Source of the DNA: Zea mays
Lineage: Eukaryota > Streptophyta > Magnoliopsida > Poales > Poaceae
NCBI RefSeq assembly: GCF_902167145.1
Contig: NC_050102.1
Location: forward strand, 5,084,850-5,148,849
DNA length: 64,000 nt
Direction of reading: 5' to 3'
Shown here: piece after piece, positions 22,542 through 35,114 of the stretch
Layout: the number at the start of each line of letters is the position of its first letter
Numbering within the stretch: position 1 is the first letter of the stretch
Program-made: the position numbers and the translations under genes
The notes under the pieces: model-generated
Database searches by the model: none
What the model saw: the letters and a program-made list of their open reading frames with translations, nothing else
What the model was told of the DNA's origin: nothing

Positions 22542-24533
22542 GTATTTTGTAGTAATTGATGATTTATGGGATGTCTCAGCATGGAGCTTTATTACATGTG
22601 CTTTCCATCAGAATAACCGTGGGAGTCGAATAATCATAACAACGCGCAAAATTGATGTGGCTAAGGCATGTTGCTTGTCCTCTGGTGATCATATTTATGA
22701 AATGCAACCCCTTAGCGTTGCTGCCTCAGAAAGATTATTTTTTAAGAGAATTTTTGGTTCTGAAGAAAGATGTCCTTCTCACCTAAAAGAAGCCTCCATC
22801 AAAATTCTAAGGAAGTGTGGTGGCCTACCATTGGCTATCATTACTGTATCAAGCTTGCTAGCTAGTAAAGATCTGACATTGGATCAGTGGAACAGAGTGG
22901 CAAATTCTATTGGGTCTACACTCGAGAATAATCCAGACATAGAGGTCATGAGAAAGATTCTATCTATCAGTTATTTTGATCTACCACATTATCTGAAAAC
23001 TTGTCTTCTTTATATAAGTATCTTCCCAGAAGATTACATCATAAATAGAAAGAGTTTGATAGTTAGATGGATTAATGAAGGATTTGTTCAAGAAGAATAT
23101 GGGAAAAATGCACATGATATAGGTGAAAGTTACTTTAATGAGCTTATCAATAGAAGACTGGTCCAACCATGGTTTATCGATCATGACAGTGGGAGTGTGG
23201 TGACTTGTCGAGTTCATGACATGATTCTTGATTTAATCATAACAAAGTCTGTAGAGGAGAACTTTGTTACTTTGTTAGACTCTCGAGAACTTACATCAAG
23301 TCCACAGAACAAGATACGAAGATTATCTATCCAATGTGGTGACGGAGAACCACCAGCTTTGGTGCTAGAAGAGTCAACATCGCTATCTCATGTCAGATCA
23401 GTGACTATCTTTGGGCATGGGAAGCAACTGCCATCTCTTTCAAACATGAAGGCTCTTCGCGTGCTTGACCTAGAAGGTTGTAAGGGATTAGAAAACCACC
23501 ACCTGGAAAATATAGAGAGGCTAATCCACCTGAAATACTTGAACCTTAGAGAAACAGAAATCACAGAGCTCCCAAAGCAAGTGGTAAAACTCCAGTACTT
23601 GGATACATTGGATATAAGAAACACTGGGGTGAGTGAGTTACCTCCGGCTATTATTCAACTTCGGCAATTGGCTAGGCTGTTCATTGATCTTGACACCAGA
23701 TTACCATATGAAATTGGTAAAATGCAAAATTTGGAAGAGCTGACACATGTCAATACGTGTATGTACCATATGAACTTCCTGAAAAAGCTGGCTCAGCTAA
23801 GTAAACTTAGAGAGTTGGAGATAAGTTGGGATCATTACGGAACACGAGTTGATAAAGTTTCTTATGCGGGTATTTTGATACATTCACTTCACATACTGGC
23901 CACACATAACCTTCGGTCTCTCACTGTTCACATCATGGACGAACAGAGCTTCCCTCTTCATACCTGGCATCCTGCTCCTTCTGCACTTCGAAGACTCCAC
24001 TTCGACATGAACAACAACGAACAATTTCCAAAGTTCCAACCTGGGTGGGATCACTTGTCAATCTCCAAGAACTAAGCTTCCGCATTACAAAAATGACACA
24101 AGATGACCTTGATGTACTTGGAGATATACCGGCTCTTCGCTCTCTTGCCTTCCACATGGAAATCTGCACCAAAACTACACCCTGGGAAGATCCTAGACCC
24201 GAGGATTGGCTTAGGATCAGAAAAGGGTTTCAAAGTTTGAACTCCTTCCGCTTCGAATGTGGCCCTTGGGAGTGGATGTGTCTCATATTTGAAGCTGGAT
24301 CGATGCCAAAGCTCGAAATACTTGACCTTGAGGTTCCATCTGTTGAGAATTACTTGATTCAAAAACTTGGTTTTGATCTTGGCATCAATAACCTCTCCTG
24401 CATCTCCACAGTTACTCTTAGATTTAGTAATCGGGGATGCAGCCAAGAAAATGAAGTTGCCATCAGGAAATCAGTCAGCATACATCGCAATAGACCTGCA
24501 CTGGAAATAATAAGAAAAAAGGCTCGAAGTTGA

Positions 24534-25374
24534 AGAGGCAAAAGGAAAATCTGGATGGGCTGATAGTAAACCTGAAACTCTGGTGAACTTCGAGTTGGGA
24601 CTTGTGAGCATCAGATAAAGGTACATGCTTACCCATATTGTAGTACTCTTTTTTATTTGTCGCCTTTTAATTCAAAAATGAACAAATATTCGAGATCGGC
24701 GGTAGTACATGTTTTACTTTTTCTAACTTTTAATTCTTAAGAAACAATACATGTGCAGTTTTTAACGTTTCTGATCAGTGATCACCATCCATTTTGGGTT
24801 AACAAAGTATGGTTACTGACTAAAAAGTACACCGATGTGTGATCTGTTATTAATAAAAAGGTTAAGCTGCAGTCATTTTCTTTTTGACATACATTCTCAT
24901 TTTTTTGGCATAGTACGTGCTTTACGTTGAGCGAGGCTGGTCAGTATGAGTCTTAAAGCTATATGCACATCTGACAATCTCAAAGGGTGTTTCGTACAGG
25001 AAGCAATGCAGTGAGTTGATAAGAGATGGCGTGTGATCACAATTCACAGCACAGACGAATCCAAGGAACCTTTCCGCTTTTGGGGTTTGAAGATGACGCG
25101 ATGGAAATTCTCTTGCTGCGATTGAAGCGTCAGCCAATTAGAATCAGAATTGACACAACTCCGGATCATGTCTCTCTGTGCTAGAAACGTTGATTACCTG
25201 TGCAAAAAAAAAAGAAGAAGAAAAAGATATCGTTCCAGGAACACCGTGGAACAGCTCCAGTGCTCCAACCAAACAGGGGCAAGAGGTGTTTCCGTGTTTG
25301 GCCCAGTAGTCCATGTATCCTTTGCATGTGAATTTCTCCATTTTTCTAAGCGTGAATAGATTGGGAGTTAGGTG
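24534..25374. other. 3' flank of the NLR gene
   Basis: AT-rich DNA that should include the 3' untranslated region. I see no further gene; short frames on both strands have no supporting features. Confidence 0.5.
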
Positions 25375-25592
25375 GTGTTTGTTTTGAAGAATTAATTCAT
25401 TCTATATAAGTTGATGCATCATGAGTATATTCTAAATTAGTATATTCTAAAAATTTAGTGTAATGAACTCATTTATCATATTATTACTAATTATTAGTGT
25501 ATAAGAAATGAATCACTCATTTCATTTTCCAAACCAAACAAGAAAGTGAAAGTGAGAAAATGATTGTTGGCCTCGTTCCTCAAACCAAACAC
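25375..25592. mobile_element. Fold-back MITE-like element
   Basis: The ends GTGTTTGTTTTGA and TCAAACCAAACAC are inverted repeats with one mismatch, enclosing about 190 bp of AT-rich DNA. I could not identify a target duplication, so the superfamily is open. Confidence 0.5.
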
Positions 25593-27605
25593 GTTGTTTG
25601 TATAGAGTTACTGGAGGAAGTTTTTTTAGTCTTACAAAAAAAAATCAAGGTTAAGAGTGGATTTACCTAACTGTTGCACATGCATGATCTGATGAATTTG
25701 ACTGCGTCTAGCTTGCTACTGTTAATCTATTATCTCGAGTTCTCTGCTGACTCCACATTCTGTACTTGCTAATATCGTTGATTGAACAACCTGTACCTTT
25801 ATTTATTAACTTTCCTTTGGCACTTTTAGGCTGGATATTTCTTGCCACAAAATCCTGGTTGTAGTCTTGTATTGTAGATCAGATCGATGGTGAGGACCAT
25901 GGTGGTTTTGATTAATTTGTGTTATAACAGTGGCATTACAAGTAAAACTCTTCTTGCGACACTTGAGCAGCATCTATATAATCCCCGACGTTTATATAAG
26001 CCCGTGAACTATGAAAAACATATATTGCACACATACCAAAGTTTATGAAACTGGACAAAGAACCCCCTGGAGTGGTATTGGGAAGTGGTTTTGTGGTTTG
26101 GCTTTGCTAAATATAAATAAAAAATATTAATTATAATACATAATTAGTGTCATTAAATACTTAAATTTATTTTTATAATAAACGTATCTGGAGATATAGA
26201 TGTTTCTAATATTTGAAAGTTTGACTGAAATCAATATCACATCAACAACTATTTTAAAACAGAAGAAGTATGTTATATAGAAGACATAAGCCAGGGGCTC
26301 AGAGCATTTTGTTGGGTTCCTTCACTGCCCCATTGCCTCTTCAATAAATAGGCAGGGACGGTAACGAGAAACTCGGAGATGCTCCCTATCTCTCCCAGCA
26401 GGGTCCGTTCGTTTTGCACCAAATCCATATATATTGGAGTGGATTGGATTAAATATCAAGCAAATCAAAATCCTTCCTAGTTATTTTTAATCCCTCCAAT
26501 CCATATAAGACTTTGTTCGTTTACACTAATCCAACTCTAGATTAGCATGGATTAAAATTAAATCTATGTCACAATCTATTCCCCAAAATAATCCAAGACT
26601 ACTTAAAATTTTTTATTCGGTTAAACCCATTATGGAATATAACCCAAGGGTTTGAGAATTTTTTTAAACTATGGAAGACAGATTCTATCCATAGCTCATT
26701 AGGCATGGAACAAATCATGAAGATATTGCACAAGTTTACATTAGAATCCATGGATCAAAAGAATAACTAGCTTTGAGAGACACATGGATTAATTGATGGA
26801 TTTAATCCCACCATGGGATTGGGTGTAAGATATGGATTCACTCTATCCATACCCGGATTAAATCCATGGTGGGAATTTATCTCATGTAACCTAACAAAGC
26901 CTAAGTTGAGAATAACTGAACAACCTAAAGAGAAAAAGTTCTTGTCCCTGTCCGTGCCAATTGCAACGAGTAATTTTTCCCCTCCATGTCCCCGCGTGGG
27001 GAAATTTTCTCCTCGGGGTCCCCATCTCCACTTGACATCCAACGTATCATCATATTATGCATACACATACTAATCCACATAGACAAATTAAATTACATAA
27101 CACTTCCATTCAACAGAACTAAAGATATAATTAACTTAGAATCACAAATAACTAATTCATACTAAAGGTCATGGTTTTAAACTTTTTTTGATAACTCCAC
27201 AAGCCAAGACGCTAACCAAATCAGTGCATTGTGCTACTTTCACACGTGGAGCGAGTATGGGGGATAGGGTACCATCCCCACCCCTACCAGAGCCGATGGG
27301 AATAGTCATCATTTGGAATCATCTCATCAATATCTTCATTCATACACTACATTGGTCGTTCTAAAGAAGGAGCAACCAAATATTCTATTCGAAGGCATTA
27401 GGTTTTCGAAAAGATGTCTATAGAGGTGTACAACTTTACCCATATGGACACAAAAGATGAACCTTCATACCCGCACCTGGATATAAGGATTGCCTCAATA
27501 TTTCAACATTTTACGTACTAGTGTGGCCAATTGTATATGCTCACAAACAGTTTGAAAGATACCAAAGTAATGACTAGCTTGTCATCCCCTTATGTCATCT
27601 AAGGC
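25593..27605. other. Intergenic stretch with inverted-repeat relics
   Basis: No gene is visible. Around 26400-26890 there are pieces such as GTTCGTTT, GGATTAAATCCAT and ATGGATTTAATCCCACCATG that pair with one another, suggesting one or more decayed fold-back elements. A short frame at 26813-27073 lies in this repeat and is not credible as a gene. Confidence 0.45.
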
Positions 27606-27736
27606 CTAGTTTGGGTACTCTAGTATTGATCTCAATCTACATGTATTGAGGTGGATTAGGGTGTAACTTAACTAATTTACACCATAATCCACCTCAATAC
27701 ATGTGGATTGAGGTCAATGCTAGAGTAGCTAAACAA
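27606..27736. mobile_element. Fold-back MITE-like hairpin
   Basis: About 131 bp whose two halves pair almost end to end: TACTCTAGTATTGATCTCAA on the left matches TTGAGGTCAATGCTAGAGTA on the right, and CATGTATTGAGGTGGATTA pairs with TAATCCACCTCAATACATG. No clear target duplication. Such near-palindromes can give small RNAs. Confidence 0.7.
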
Positions 27737-28245
27737 AGTCTAATGGGTATCGATGGAATGACATCTCATCTACCCGTGTCATTCCTCGTGCCAAATCTGC
27801 AAGAAAGCATATCACCACTAACTACTTGGCTTGTCGATATTATCCCCAGAATGTGGGTCTATATGGGTGGTCAATCAAACTTAATATCACATGCGTAGTC
27901 CTTAACTACTACACAAGCTATATATGTCACTTTCTTGAGATCCCACATTCATAGTGACCTTACCTCTCGCTTGAGTAAGAGAACTACAATTAATTAATCA
28001 ACTCTTATTACCTCAAATCAGAGTTAGATCTTTGATTAGTCATGTTTAACCAAAGTGGACCAAGTTACCTTTATAGGTTCGAAGTAATTATTGAACCCGA
28101 TGTAGCTCCTACATGTGTGAGAGAGTGAGCTCACTTCTCACACTCAACTTCTAAGATTACTAAGCATATATTAATGTGTCAAAAACCTCGGTGATTAAGT
28201 AATGGCCATACTTATCATCTTTAGACGGGTAGCTCCACATTTAGT
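27737..28245. other. Spacer, possibly retroelement-derived
   Basis: No intact gene. Its position beside the LTR-like stretch that follows suggests retroelement internal sequence, but I cannot identify a domain. Confidence 0.35.
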
Positions 28246-28560
28246 TGTTATGAATCAATAACACAAAGTAGATGAAACACAGAGAAGACAGAGATTTAAC
28301 GTGGAAAACCCCTCCAAAGTGAAAGGGAAAAATCACGGGCGCCGACCAGCAACAATATCACTATTTTTTGAGTGGTTATAGATCGCAGGAGATTTACAAT
28401 AAGGTGACATCTAATGTGTATTACAAGTGTATTTATAGAGGCGAAACCCTAAGGTGGGTAGGGAACGATCCGTACCGCGGGGGCGGAGCATCCCGCACCC
28501 CCACAAGGCGTCGGTGACAGGTATCCGTTTTTCGCTCGCCAACTTGTCCGCCTTCTTCAG
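28246..28560 (-). repeat. LTR-like fragment
   Basis: Starts TGTTATGAATCAATAACAC and continues with GATTTAACGTGGAAAACCCC and a segment resembling the transcribed part of plant Copia LTRs read on the minus strand. I cannot place the second end or a target duplication. Identification is by general resemblance. Confidence 0.4.
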
Positions 28561-29430
28561 AATTTGGATCACAAACTCAATATTAGTGAAGCATGATTAA
28601 GTTTCTAAGCATCTAATCCTTATGAAATGAATGCAGATCGACTCATAATATTGCAACAGGCAATAAGTATCCAAAGTAGGGCATATATATATAGAACGGC
28701 CGGGGTTCCTGCCTGTCATGAAGTTTTGATGACCAAGGAAGATCATGAATACTCTCTGCTTGCGTTCCTCACTGTTTAATAGACCTAGGAATCCAACACT
28801 TACATTGCTAGAGCTGGGATTGAAAAGTTGGAGAAATTATGAGAGACTTGCGGTGAATGAAACATGCAAACGCTAGCTAGACAGTGTATTATTAGTGGTG
28901 TTTAAATGTGTCTAATTAGGAAACATATCAGGTGCAAACCAACCTGTTACTGTTAGTACAAATCGTGCAAATCAACACAAGCTAGGATGGAGGTGGAAGA
29001 ACCTTTTTTTTAAAAAAAAAATCATCGCTGGCCTCTCTTACTGAACACCACCAATGACGGTAGAGTTTTGGCTACAGTGGGTGCAGTGGTGGAATGGAAG
29101 TAAAGGCCGGTAAGGTACGCATTGCGTCGTCATTGCTTGGTCTTTCAGTAGTGAATCATCGACACGGCGCTGCTGCTCCGTCCAAAGGAAGCAGCAGTCC
29201 CGCCGCGGCCGGCCATGGCGCTCCCCGTGTAGGAGATCCGACTATGCGGAGATCCGACTGAACGAAAAAGCCTGACTGATCGACAGGGACTCAAGTATCT
29301 CTACAACTATAATCTGATGGAAAGGAGTACAGAAATCAATATGGTTCTGCATGTGACGAATGAAATGTAAGAAAAATGGCGAGTATGTAGTTAGCTTGAG
29401 TCTGAAACAATGAGAAATGAGAGAGATGTA
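28561..29430. other. Downstream flank of MIR160
   Basis: Non-coding DNA that, on the minus strand, lies 3' of the microRNA hairpin and may include the 3' part of its primary transcript. No gene recognised. Confidence 0.4.
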
Positions 29431-29435
29431 TGAGG

Positions 29436-29524
29436 GGGCCATGCTTGGCACCTCGCACGCCAGCCGCAGCGGCCACCGGGGGTGTGGTAGCCGTGCGAGT
29501 GGCATACAGGGAGCCAGGCATATT
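29436..29524 (-). ncRNA. MIR160: microRNA160 precursor hairpin
   Basis: On the minus strand, 29520-29500 is the mature microRNA: it begins TGCCTGGCTCCC and ends TGTATGCCA, as I know miR160 from flowering plants. The other arm, 29460-29440 on the minus strand, starts GCGTGCGAGG and ends TGCCAAGCATG, the star strand. Pairing the arms with the usual 2-base 3' overhang gives 16 pairs in 19 (13 standard, 3 G-U) and three single mismatches. The loop is about 39 bases, normal for this family. miR160 guides ARGONAUTE1 to cut mRNAs of auxin response factors ARF10, ARF16 and ARF17, which shapes root-cap, leaf and embryo development. It sits alone, with no coding gene within about 4 kb. Confidence 0.95.
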
Positions 29525-29790
29525 CCCTAGCTAGCTTTCTTTCACCTCTTCCTCGCCTGCCGCCACCGCCGCCGCGGCCATTGCTTCGGCTTGCAATATA
29601 TATATGTCATGCATGTACGGCCACGAACGGGCAAAGCAGCACACCAACAAGATCATCTGAAGAGCTAGAACTAGCTAGACGTACGGCGAGGCAGGGAGAG
29701 ACGAAGGAAAACGGAGACTAGCTAGCTAGGAAGGAAGGATGCATTAGATAGCGTGTGGTTTGTGTTTGACAAGGAGTTGCACGCGCGCGC

Positions 29791-29800
29791 ATATATATAG
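29791..29800 (-). promoter_or_regulatory. Candidate TATA box for the MIR160 primary transcript
   Basis: CTATATATAT on the minus strand, about 270 bp upstream of the mature microRNA, between GCGC-rich flanks. It would start the transcript near 29765. A second TATA-like stretch at 29598-29607 is closer and less likely. Confidence 0.4.
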
Positions 29801-30365
29801 CTCCCGCGCGCGACCCTCCCCGCCAGGCCGCCAGGGTGTGGAGGGGAGCTGGATGAGCCCCGGCCGCCAACATGCATGCATGCGTGCATGATCCCATCCC
29901 ACGTAACCAATAACCCACGGATGCCCACACACATGCAGCATGGCCACACATGCAAACCCTAGAACACACACACGCATGATGATATGATACGCGTGCAAGC
30001 AGGCGCGGACAAACGTATACCTACCAACCTGCCCTGCCGCGCGCGCGCAGATGCGGGAAAGAAAGCCCTATAGCTAGGACCGGAGAGAGAGGCCGGACCG
30101 CCGGAGCACTAGCTACTAGCAGGGTGGTAGCCAGCGCCGGCCGGCGACATGCATGACAGGCACGCTGCACTGTCGCCGGCCTTTTTAATTTCCTTCGTCC
30201 TCCCTGCTGCCTCTGCCCCTACCCCTGCGCATGCACTGCATGCGTGCCTGATCGAGTGACCCGGCCCATACGACGGTGGGGCCGGCCGGGCTGCGAGATC
30301 TTTGTGCTTGTACGCATCTGCCGATCTGCGTGATGCCGCCGCAGCATGCATCTACATACTCCAAC

Positions 30366-30388
30366 ACAACAACAACAACAACAACAAC
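30366..30388. repeat. (AAC)n microsatellite
   Basis: About eight CAA/AAC triplets in a row in the MIR160 upstream region. Confidence 0.9.
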
Positions 30389-30520
30389 ATCATGTACGCC
30401 ATGGCCACGGGATTAAATTGAGGGTGCAGTACAAACACACACACCTACCAAGAAGCAAGCAAGAACAACAACGCCCCGCGCCTTTGAGCTTTTTGTGTGG
30501 ACGCTTGCATTGCATGCAAC

Positions 30521-30538
30521 CTCTCTCTCTCTCTCTCT

Positions 30539-30586
<48 letters not shown>
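30521..30586. repeat. (CT)n microsatellite, interrupted
   Basis: Long CT run broken once near 30539; on the MIR160 strand it is a GA run. GA repeats in plant promoters bind BPC/GAGA-binding factors, so a regulatory role for MIR160 is possible but unproven. Confidence 0.9.
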
Positions 30587-30587
<1 letters not shown>

Positions 30588-33500
30588 TTTGCACAGTGTA
30601 GTGCTGTCCTCCCTGGACTGGGCTTTGTCTCCCAGCGCTTGGCTTTGGCAGCAAGTAGGATTCCCCCTGCCTGCGTCGTCTGCTGCGTGCGTGCATGGAC
30701 CAAACCCTGAGTGGGTCAAGCAGCCAGCCAGCCACTGTTTCATTTCACCGCCTCCTCCTGTCTTTTTTTTTTACTGCCATTGCATGCATGTGTTAGCATG
30801 TACTCCTACGACCATGCATGCAAAGCTAGCAAATACAGCTAGCTAGCACTAGCAGTGCCCCCGAGGCCCTGGACGACGACGAACCCTAGCTAGCTAAAGC
30901 TAATCGTCCCTCCTCCTCCTCCTCCTCCTCCACTCCAGCTAGCGAGCAAATCTGACTGAGACGACGTACGGTATAGTAGTAGGTGGAAGCGCTTTTTGGC
31001 AAGAATCTCATGCATGTTGTCCTTCTCCTTAACATTTTGTACTTGGCACGTATAGGAGCACAGGAACAAGTCTCAAAGTGTAGTAGATGCGCGAATATTT
31101 CTACTTTATATGTATAGATTATTATTCCACAATCAATATGGTAGATATATACTGTGATGCTCTAATTAATGTCACATATATAATAATACCCGCATACACT
31201 TGCATATCTCATATGCCACATAATATATACCCACATATATATACAGATGTGTCTTTCAGCTAATAATGCTCCAAATTTTATTATTTTTTTTCCTTGTTTC
31301 GTGTCCAAAACATTTTCACCGTCACGAAGAAAATTTTGGTTCAAAATAAGTTAGATTATATAATCTGAGCAGATTATAATCTCAAACAAACAAGTTATTA
31401 ACCCCCGCCCCAGCCATCCAAGATCCAATTATCCCAACGTTACATCTCTCGGTGTCTTGCTCACCCCCACTTAGGCACTACTACAGGTCGTCTTGCACTT
31501 TAGTCCCCACATGCTGACATGCACACTGCTATTGCTTATTATCTAGCTAGCTAGCTAGCCACACGAGAGGAGGAACACAACTCCTGCTTGTTCATGTGGC
31601 GATCGATATATCCACCTCCCAAGACCTAACAGTATTATAGCCACAAGAGCAACTTTCATTATCTTCGTTCATAATCGGTTCGATTATAGAGTATACGTCG
31701 TAGAGATTTTTTTTTTATTATCGATTGTGATAGTTCAAAGTTCCAAAGCGCGCGGTAGCCAAAAGCCAAAAGAATCAGAAATAGCCAAAGTATTTGGTGG
31801 GATTCTCGCTTTTTCCCACCAAGAATCGCTTTTTTCTCTGTTCAAAGATATTTGTTGACACACCACGAAAACAACCATATGCATATGGGGTGTCTCAAAT
31901 GGGAGACTGTTTTACAAATTCTAGTCCTCTCTCTAGATCTCTCGGATTTGAATTCAAAATGAAACCCTCAGATCCGATCCCATACATATACCAAAGCTAT
32001 ACCATAGCATATATAGAACAACAACAGAGAATATATCGCATACACAGGCCACGTGTGTACGTACGCACTTGCGTGCGCGCAGTGCACGACGAGGGTTAGC
32101 TTAGCTGTGGTGGACTGGACGGCGACGGCGACCGCGACCTGCATGCCGAGGTTGAGCTGGGACGGAGAAGATTCGGCGTGGGCGCTACCCAACAAGCCAC
32201 GCAAAGCAAAAAAAACGCAGAGACGATGCTAGCTGCAGAACCACCGCTGCTGCATGCCGATTAACTGCATGCGTCCACGCGGAGTGGGTGATCTCTCGGG
32301 CTGGCCGGCACCGGCACCCTAGCTACTAGCCTACTATACGTACGCCGCGGCGGCTTGCGCTTGTCGTCGTCCTCCGCTCGCCTTCTGCCACCGCCTGCGA
32401 CGCTGCTGGCCGGCCGGCCGGTGCGCGGTGGCGCGTGATAGATGACCACTGTGTGAGCTGAACTGTATGCACATGCATGCATGGGGCATGGCCATGGGGG
32501 GCCGGCCGGATCCATGTTGCTGGCCGGCGCCCCGTGCTGCCCGCCGGCCGCACGCATCCATGAGACCGTGAGCATGATGGCTGCTGCCTGACGATGATCT
32601 GCAGCAGCCAGCAGCACGAGCTGGATCGATGTACGTGGATGATAGATGGAGCATGGGCTTAAATAGTTCCCGCCAGGCCCGGCCCGCCTCCTCCTGGCGC
32701 TTTTCACTTGTTGCAGCCCGGCCTGGCCCAGCCTGGCCACAAACACAAAGCAATAGCTACATCATACACAACTCTTCTTTGTGCGATTGTAATCACAGAC
32801 TAGTATATAGCCTATGTTAACGTTGTGATCCACAGAAGGGATAGAATGGGTTGGCGGCGGCATGAGTGAGAGAGGCTGAGGGCGGTGGGGTCGTGGAAGG
32901 AGAAGGGAGAGTGGGAGGGATGAGTGATTATTATCCATATAATATTGTTTGTGTGAGTAAATGAGATAGGGTTATTCATCGATTTGAACTGTTGATTTTT
33001 GATGGTGTGTTCTGTCTGGGTACCATTTATTTGGTGAATTTAGTGGAGGTTATGGGTTTGGAGTGATTTGATTGGATGAGTTTTGTAAAGTTTAAACTAG
33101 TGAATTATATAGTGTTGTAGATATAGATAGATTACGTTCTCCTGAAAATCAATCCGACTACTTATGTATTGATTCCCTCTCAAGTCTAGTTCTCTATTAT
33201 TACTACCTCCGTTTGTAAATGTATAAGTTATTTTTATATTTTTAGATATGTTACTTTTACTATATAGCATTATAGCTAGACAATTAGATATAGACTGTAT
33301 CAGCTAGATGTATAATAAAAACTATGTCTAAAATGACCTTAATGAATTAAATTTAAAATAGAGAGTTTATGTAATGGCTAGTTGGTTGGCCGGGTTATAT
33401 AAATGGGAGCATATATTGGGTGCACATGACATGCCCGGTGCATATGTGCACATATTAAATCTCAGCCCACCATCCGTGATCCGACGTCGACATTCTTGCA

Positions 33501-34168
33501 AGAATGTCACCACAGTCCAGAGTCCACACACCACACCATACCATGAATGCACGGGACACTGGGGCCATGCGGCACCAAACCTACTGTGCTAGCCATCTTG
33601 CTGGTTTTGCTGCGGCAGCCTGCTCCTGTACACGGACCAGTCAGCATGTGCACTCATACGCAGCCTACAGCCTACTCCTGGTCCTTGAGAGCCAGAACGC
33701 ATGCATGCCTTCAGAGTTCCGAAATCCTTGAGAGCTATCTCCATCATTCGCTCGCCTCCAAACACAATCAGAAGCTGCTAAAACGTCCAAACAATCAGAA
33801 GACGGCTGCACCGAAGGCATGCCTCAATTATACGCTTTCAAACTTCCATGGCATCCACAGACCAGCACAGATGTAGGGCTACATGGTTAATTTAAGAGGG
33901 GAATTCTATTCTATTTCGTGCTACAATCCCTGTTTCACAGTGCTTGAATAAGGAGGGAGCAAAAGAGCAGCAGTCATATTTACAGATGCATCCACATAAC
34001 AAAAATAATATCTAGAATGCAGACTAACATTTCCAGCTAGAACAACTAATTTCCCCTTCCATATCAAAACAAAACAAAACAAAAAACAAAAACTTGTATA
34101 TCACCATGTTTAAGTTCCCATGGCGGTACCATTCAACTTGAAACCAGCTTTGATTTCCAACGAGTCTT

Positions 34169-35114
34169 TTAAGGAGGCCAACGCTGATCTTTGAAGGCCC
34201 TGATGCATTCTACCGTGGACCGGATGCTACTCGACACGCCCTTCCCCAGCTTCGGCAGATCAACTCCTCCTGGAACCTGAGGGCTGTCCTGGAACCTCGG
34301 AAGCTTCTGTCGAGATTCTTTCCTCATAGCCGCTGCATTGCCCACGTAGCTGATGGCGTCCCATACCAGACCTCTGATGATGGTTAGGGCGTAGAATCTC
34401 GCTGAATCAACAGGGACGCTGCTCGCAAAACCTGTAGGTGAAATTCAGAAGGCAGATCTGTCCGTCATTCATGTGTCAGATGCTTGTACACAAAGGTCGG
34501 GAATAGCAACAAATAATCGGGCCTGCACTGAGGCGGTGAGGCCTGCTAATTGTGCATCAGTAATGATAGCATACTGTCAGGTTGCTAAATCATGTGCACC
34601 AACTAACACTGGCAAGGACAGGTGAAGCATGGTTGACTGAATATCCAACTACAGACATTTGTTTCCACCAAATCACCAATTAATTGATTGCTACTTGCCC
34701 AAATATTTCCATTCTATTTCTCACAACAATCAGGTAGAGATAATAAAAGCACTACTGCACTACACTAACTGAAACTCACACTGGATCCAAGAATTAGTAC
34801 ACCAATACCAACCGTGGTGCACATGGATTATTTATTGAAGGGGACGCAATAACAGAGCATGACTAATTACCACCGTGGTCGTGGTTCCTGATGAGGCTGT
34901 GCTGCGGCAGGCCGATGCCGACGCCGGCGAGCGTGAACCCAACGCTGAACCCCACGCCGCACCCGGCGCCTACGTACCCAATCACCTCAGGCCCGAAGCC
35001 GGGGCCCCAGCCGACGCCACAGCCGACGCCGAGCCCCACACCCCAGAAGGTGCCGGCCGTCGGGTGCACGGGGTTCCAGCGCTGGTACCGCCCGAGCACG
35101 CCCTTGATGATCAT
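34169..35114 (-). CDS. Cadmium-induced protein AS8-like
   Basis: Two exons, 35114-34871 and 34431-34169, join across a GTAATT...CTACAG intron to give 168 residues in one frame. I chose the ATG at 35114 (MIIKGVLGRYQRWNPVHPT); a TTTTGTCCAG acceptor just upstream suggests a spliced 5' leader. Residues 22-70 are a run of glycine, valine and phenylalanine (GVGLGVGCGVGWGPGFGP) that could enter a membrane. The charged C-terminus ends at QRWPP. The start and glycine-rich core match the plant family named after cadmium-induced AS8, whose molecular function is unknown. It lies 1.2 kb downstream of the helicase gene on the same strand, a spacing that gives no functional hint. Confidence 0.85.

Larger units (their letters stand above)
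19663..24533 (+). pseudogene. CC-NB-LRR (NLR) disease-resistance-type gene with a late frameshift
   Basis: NLR immune receptors sense pathogen effectors in the cytoplasm and switch by nucleotide exchange. Exon 1 is 19663-20456; the intron 20457-22541 (GT...AG) joins in phase to exon 2 from 22542. The coiled-coil domain carries EDCID at 81-85; the P-loop GFGGLGKTT is at 194-202. After the intron come kinase-2 (VVIDDLWD), RNBS-B (GSRIIITTR), GLPL (CGGLPLA), an RNBS-D-like FPEDY and MHD (VHDM). Leucine-rich repeats follow. This frame stops at 24075 (775 residues), but good LRR coding continues in another frame from about 24036 to 24533. A one-base loss in the A-run near 24028 would explain it, and the joined length, about 930, is normal for the family. 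It is a frameshifted allele, a truncated receptor, or an assembly error. All NB-ARC motifs are intact, so loss is recent. Confidence 0.9.
29801..34168. other. Long non-coding region upstream of MIR160
   Basis: About 4.4 kb without a coding gene. It is rich in ATGCATGC and AGCTAGCT runs, CT, AAC and CTC microsatellites and GC-rich palindromes (for example GGCCGGCGACA ... TGTCGCCGGCC at 30138-30181). A TTTAAATAG-like box lies near 32658. On the minus strand the first part is the likely MIR160 promoter. The stretch at 33205-33365 begins like a decayed Stowaway element (CTACCTCCGTTTGTAAATG). The open frames here follow microsatellites or are short. Confidence 0.5.

Noticed and set aside
30346..30846. 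Frames with long LS or RE dipeptide runs
   Set aside because: They are translations of the CT microsatellite.
32250..32760. A second microRNA in the GC-rich stretch with its own TTTAAATAG box
   Set aside because: I compared it with the conserved plant families I know and found no match; only short GGCC-rich pairings are present.
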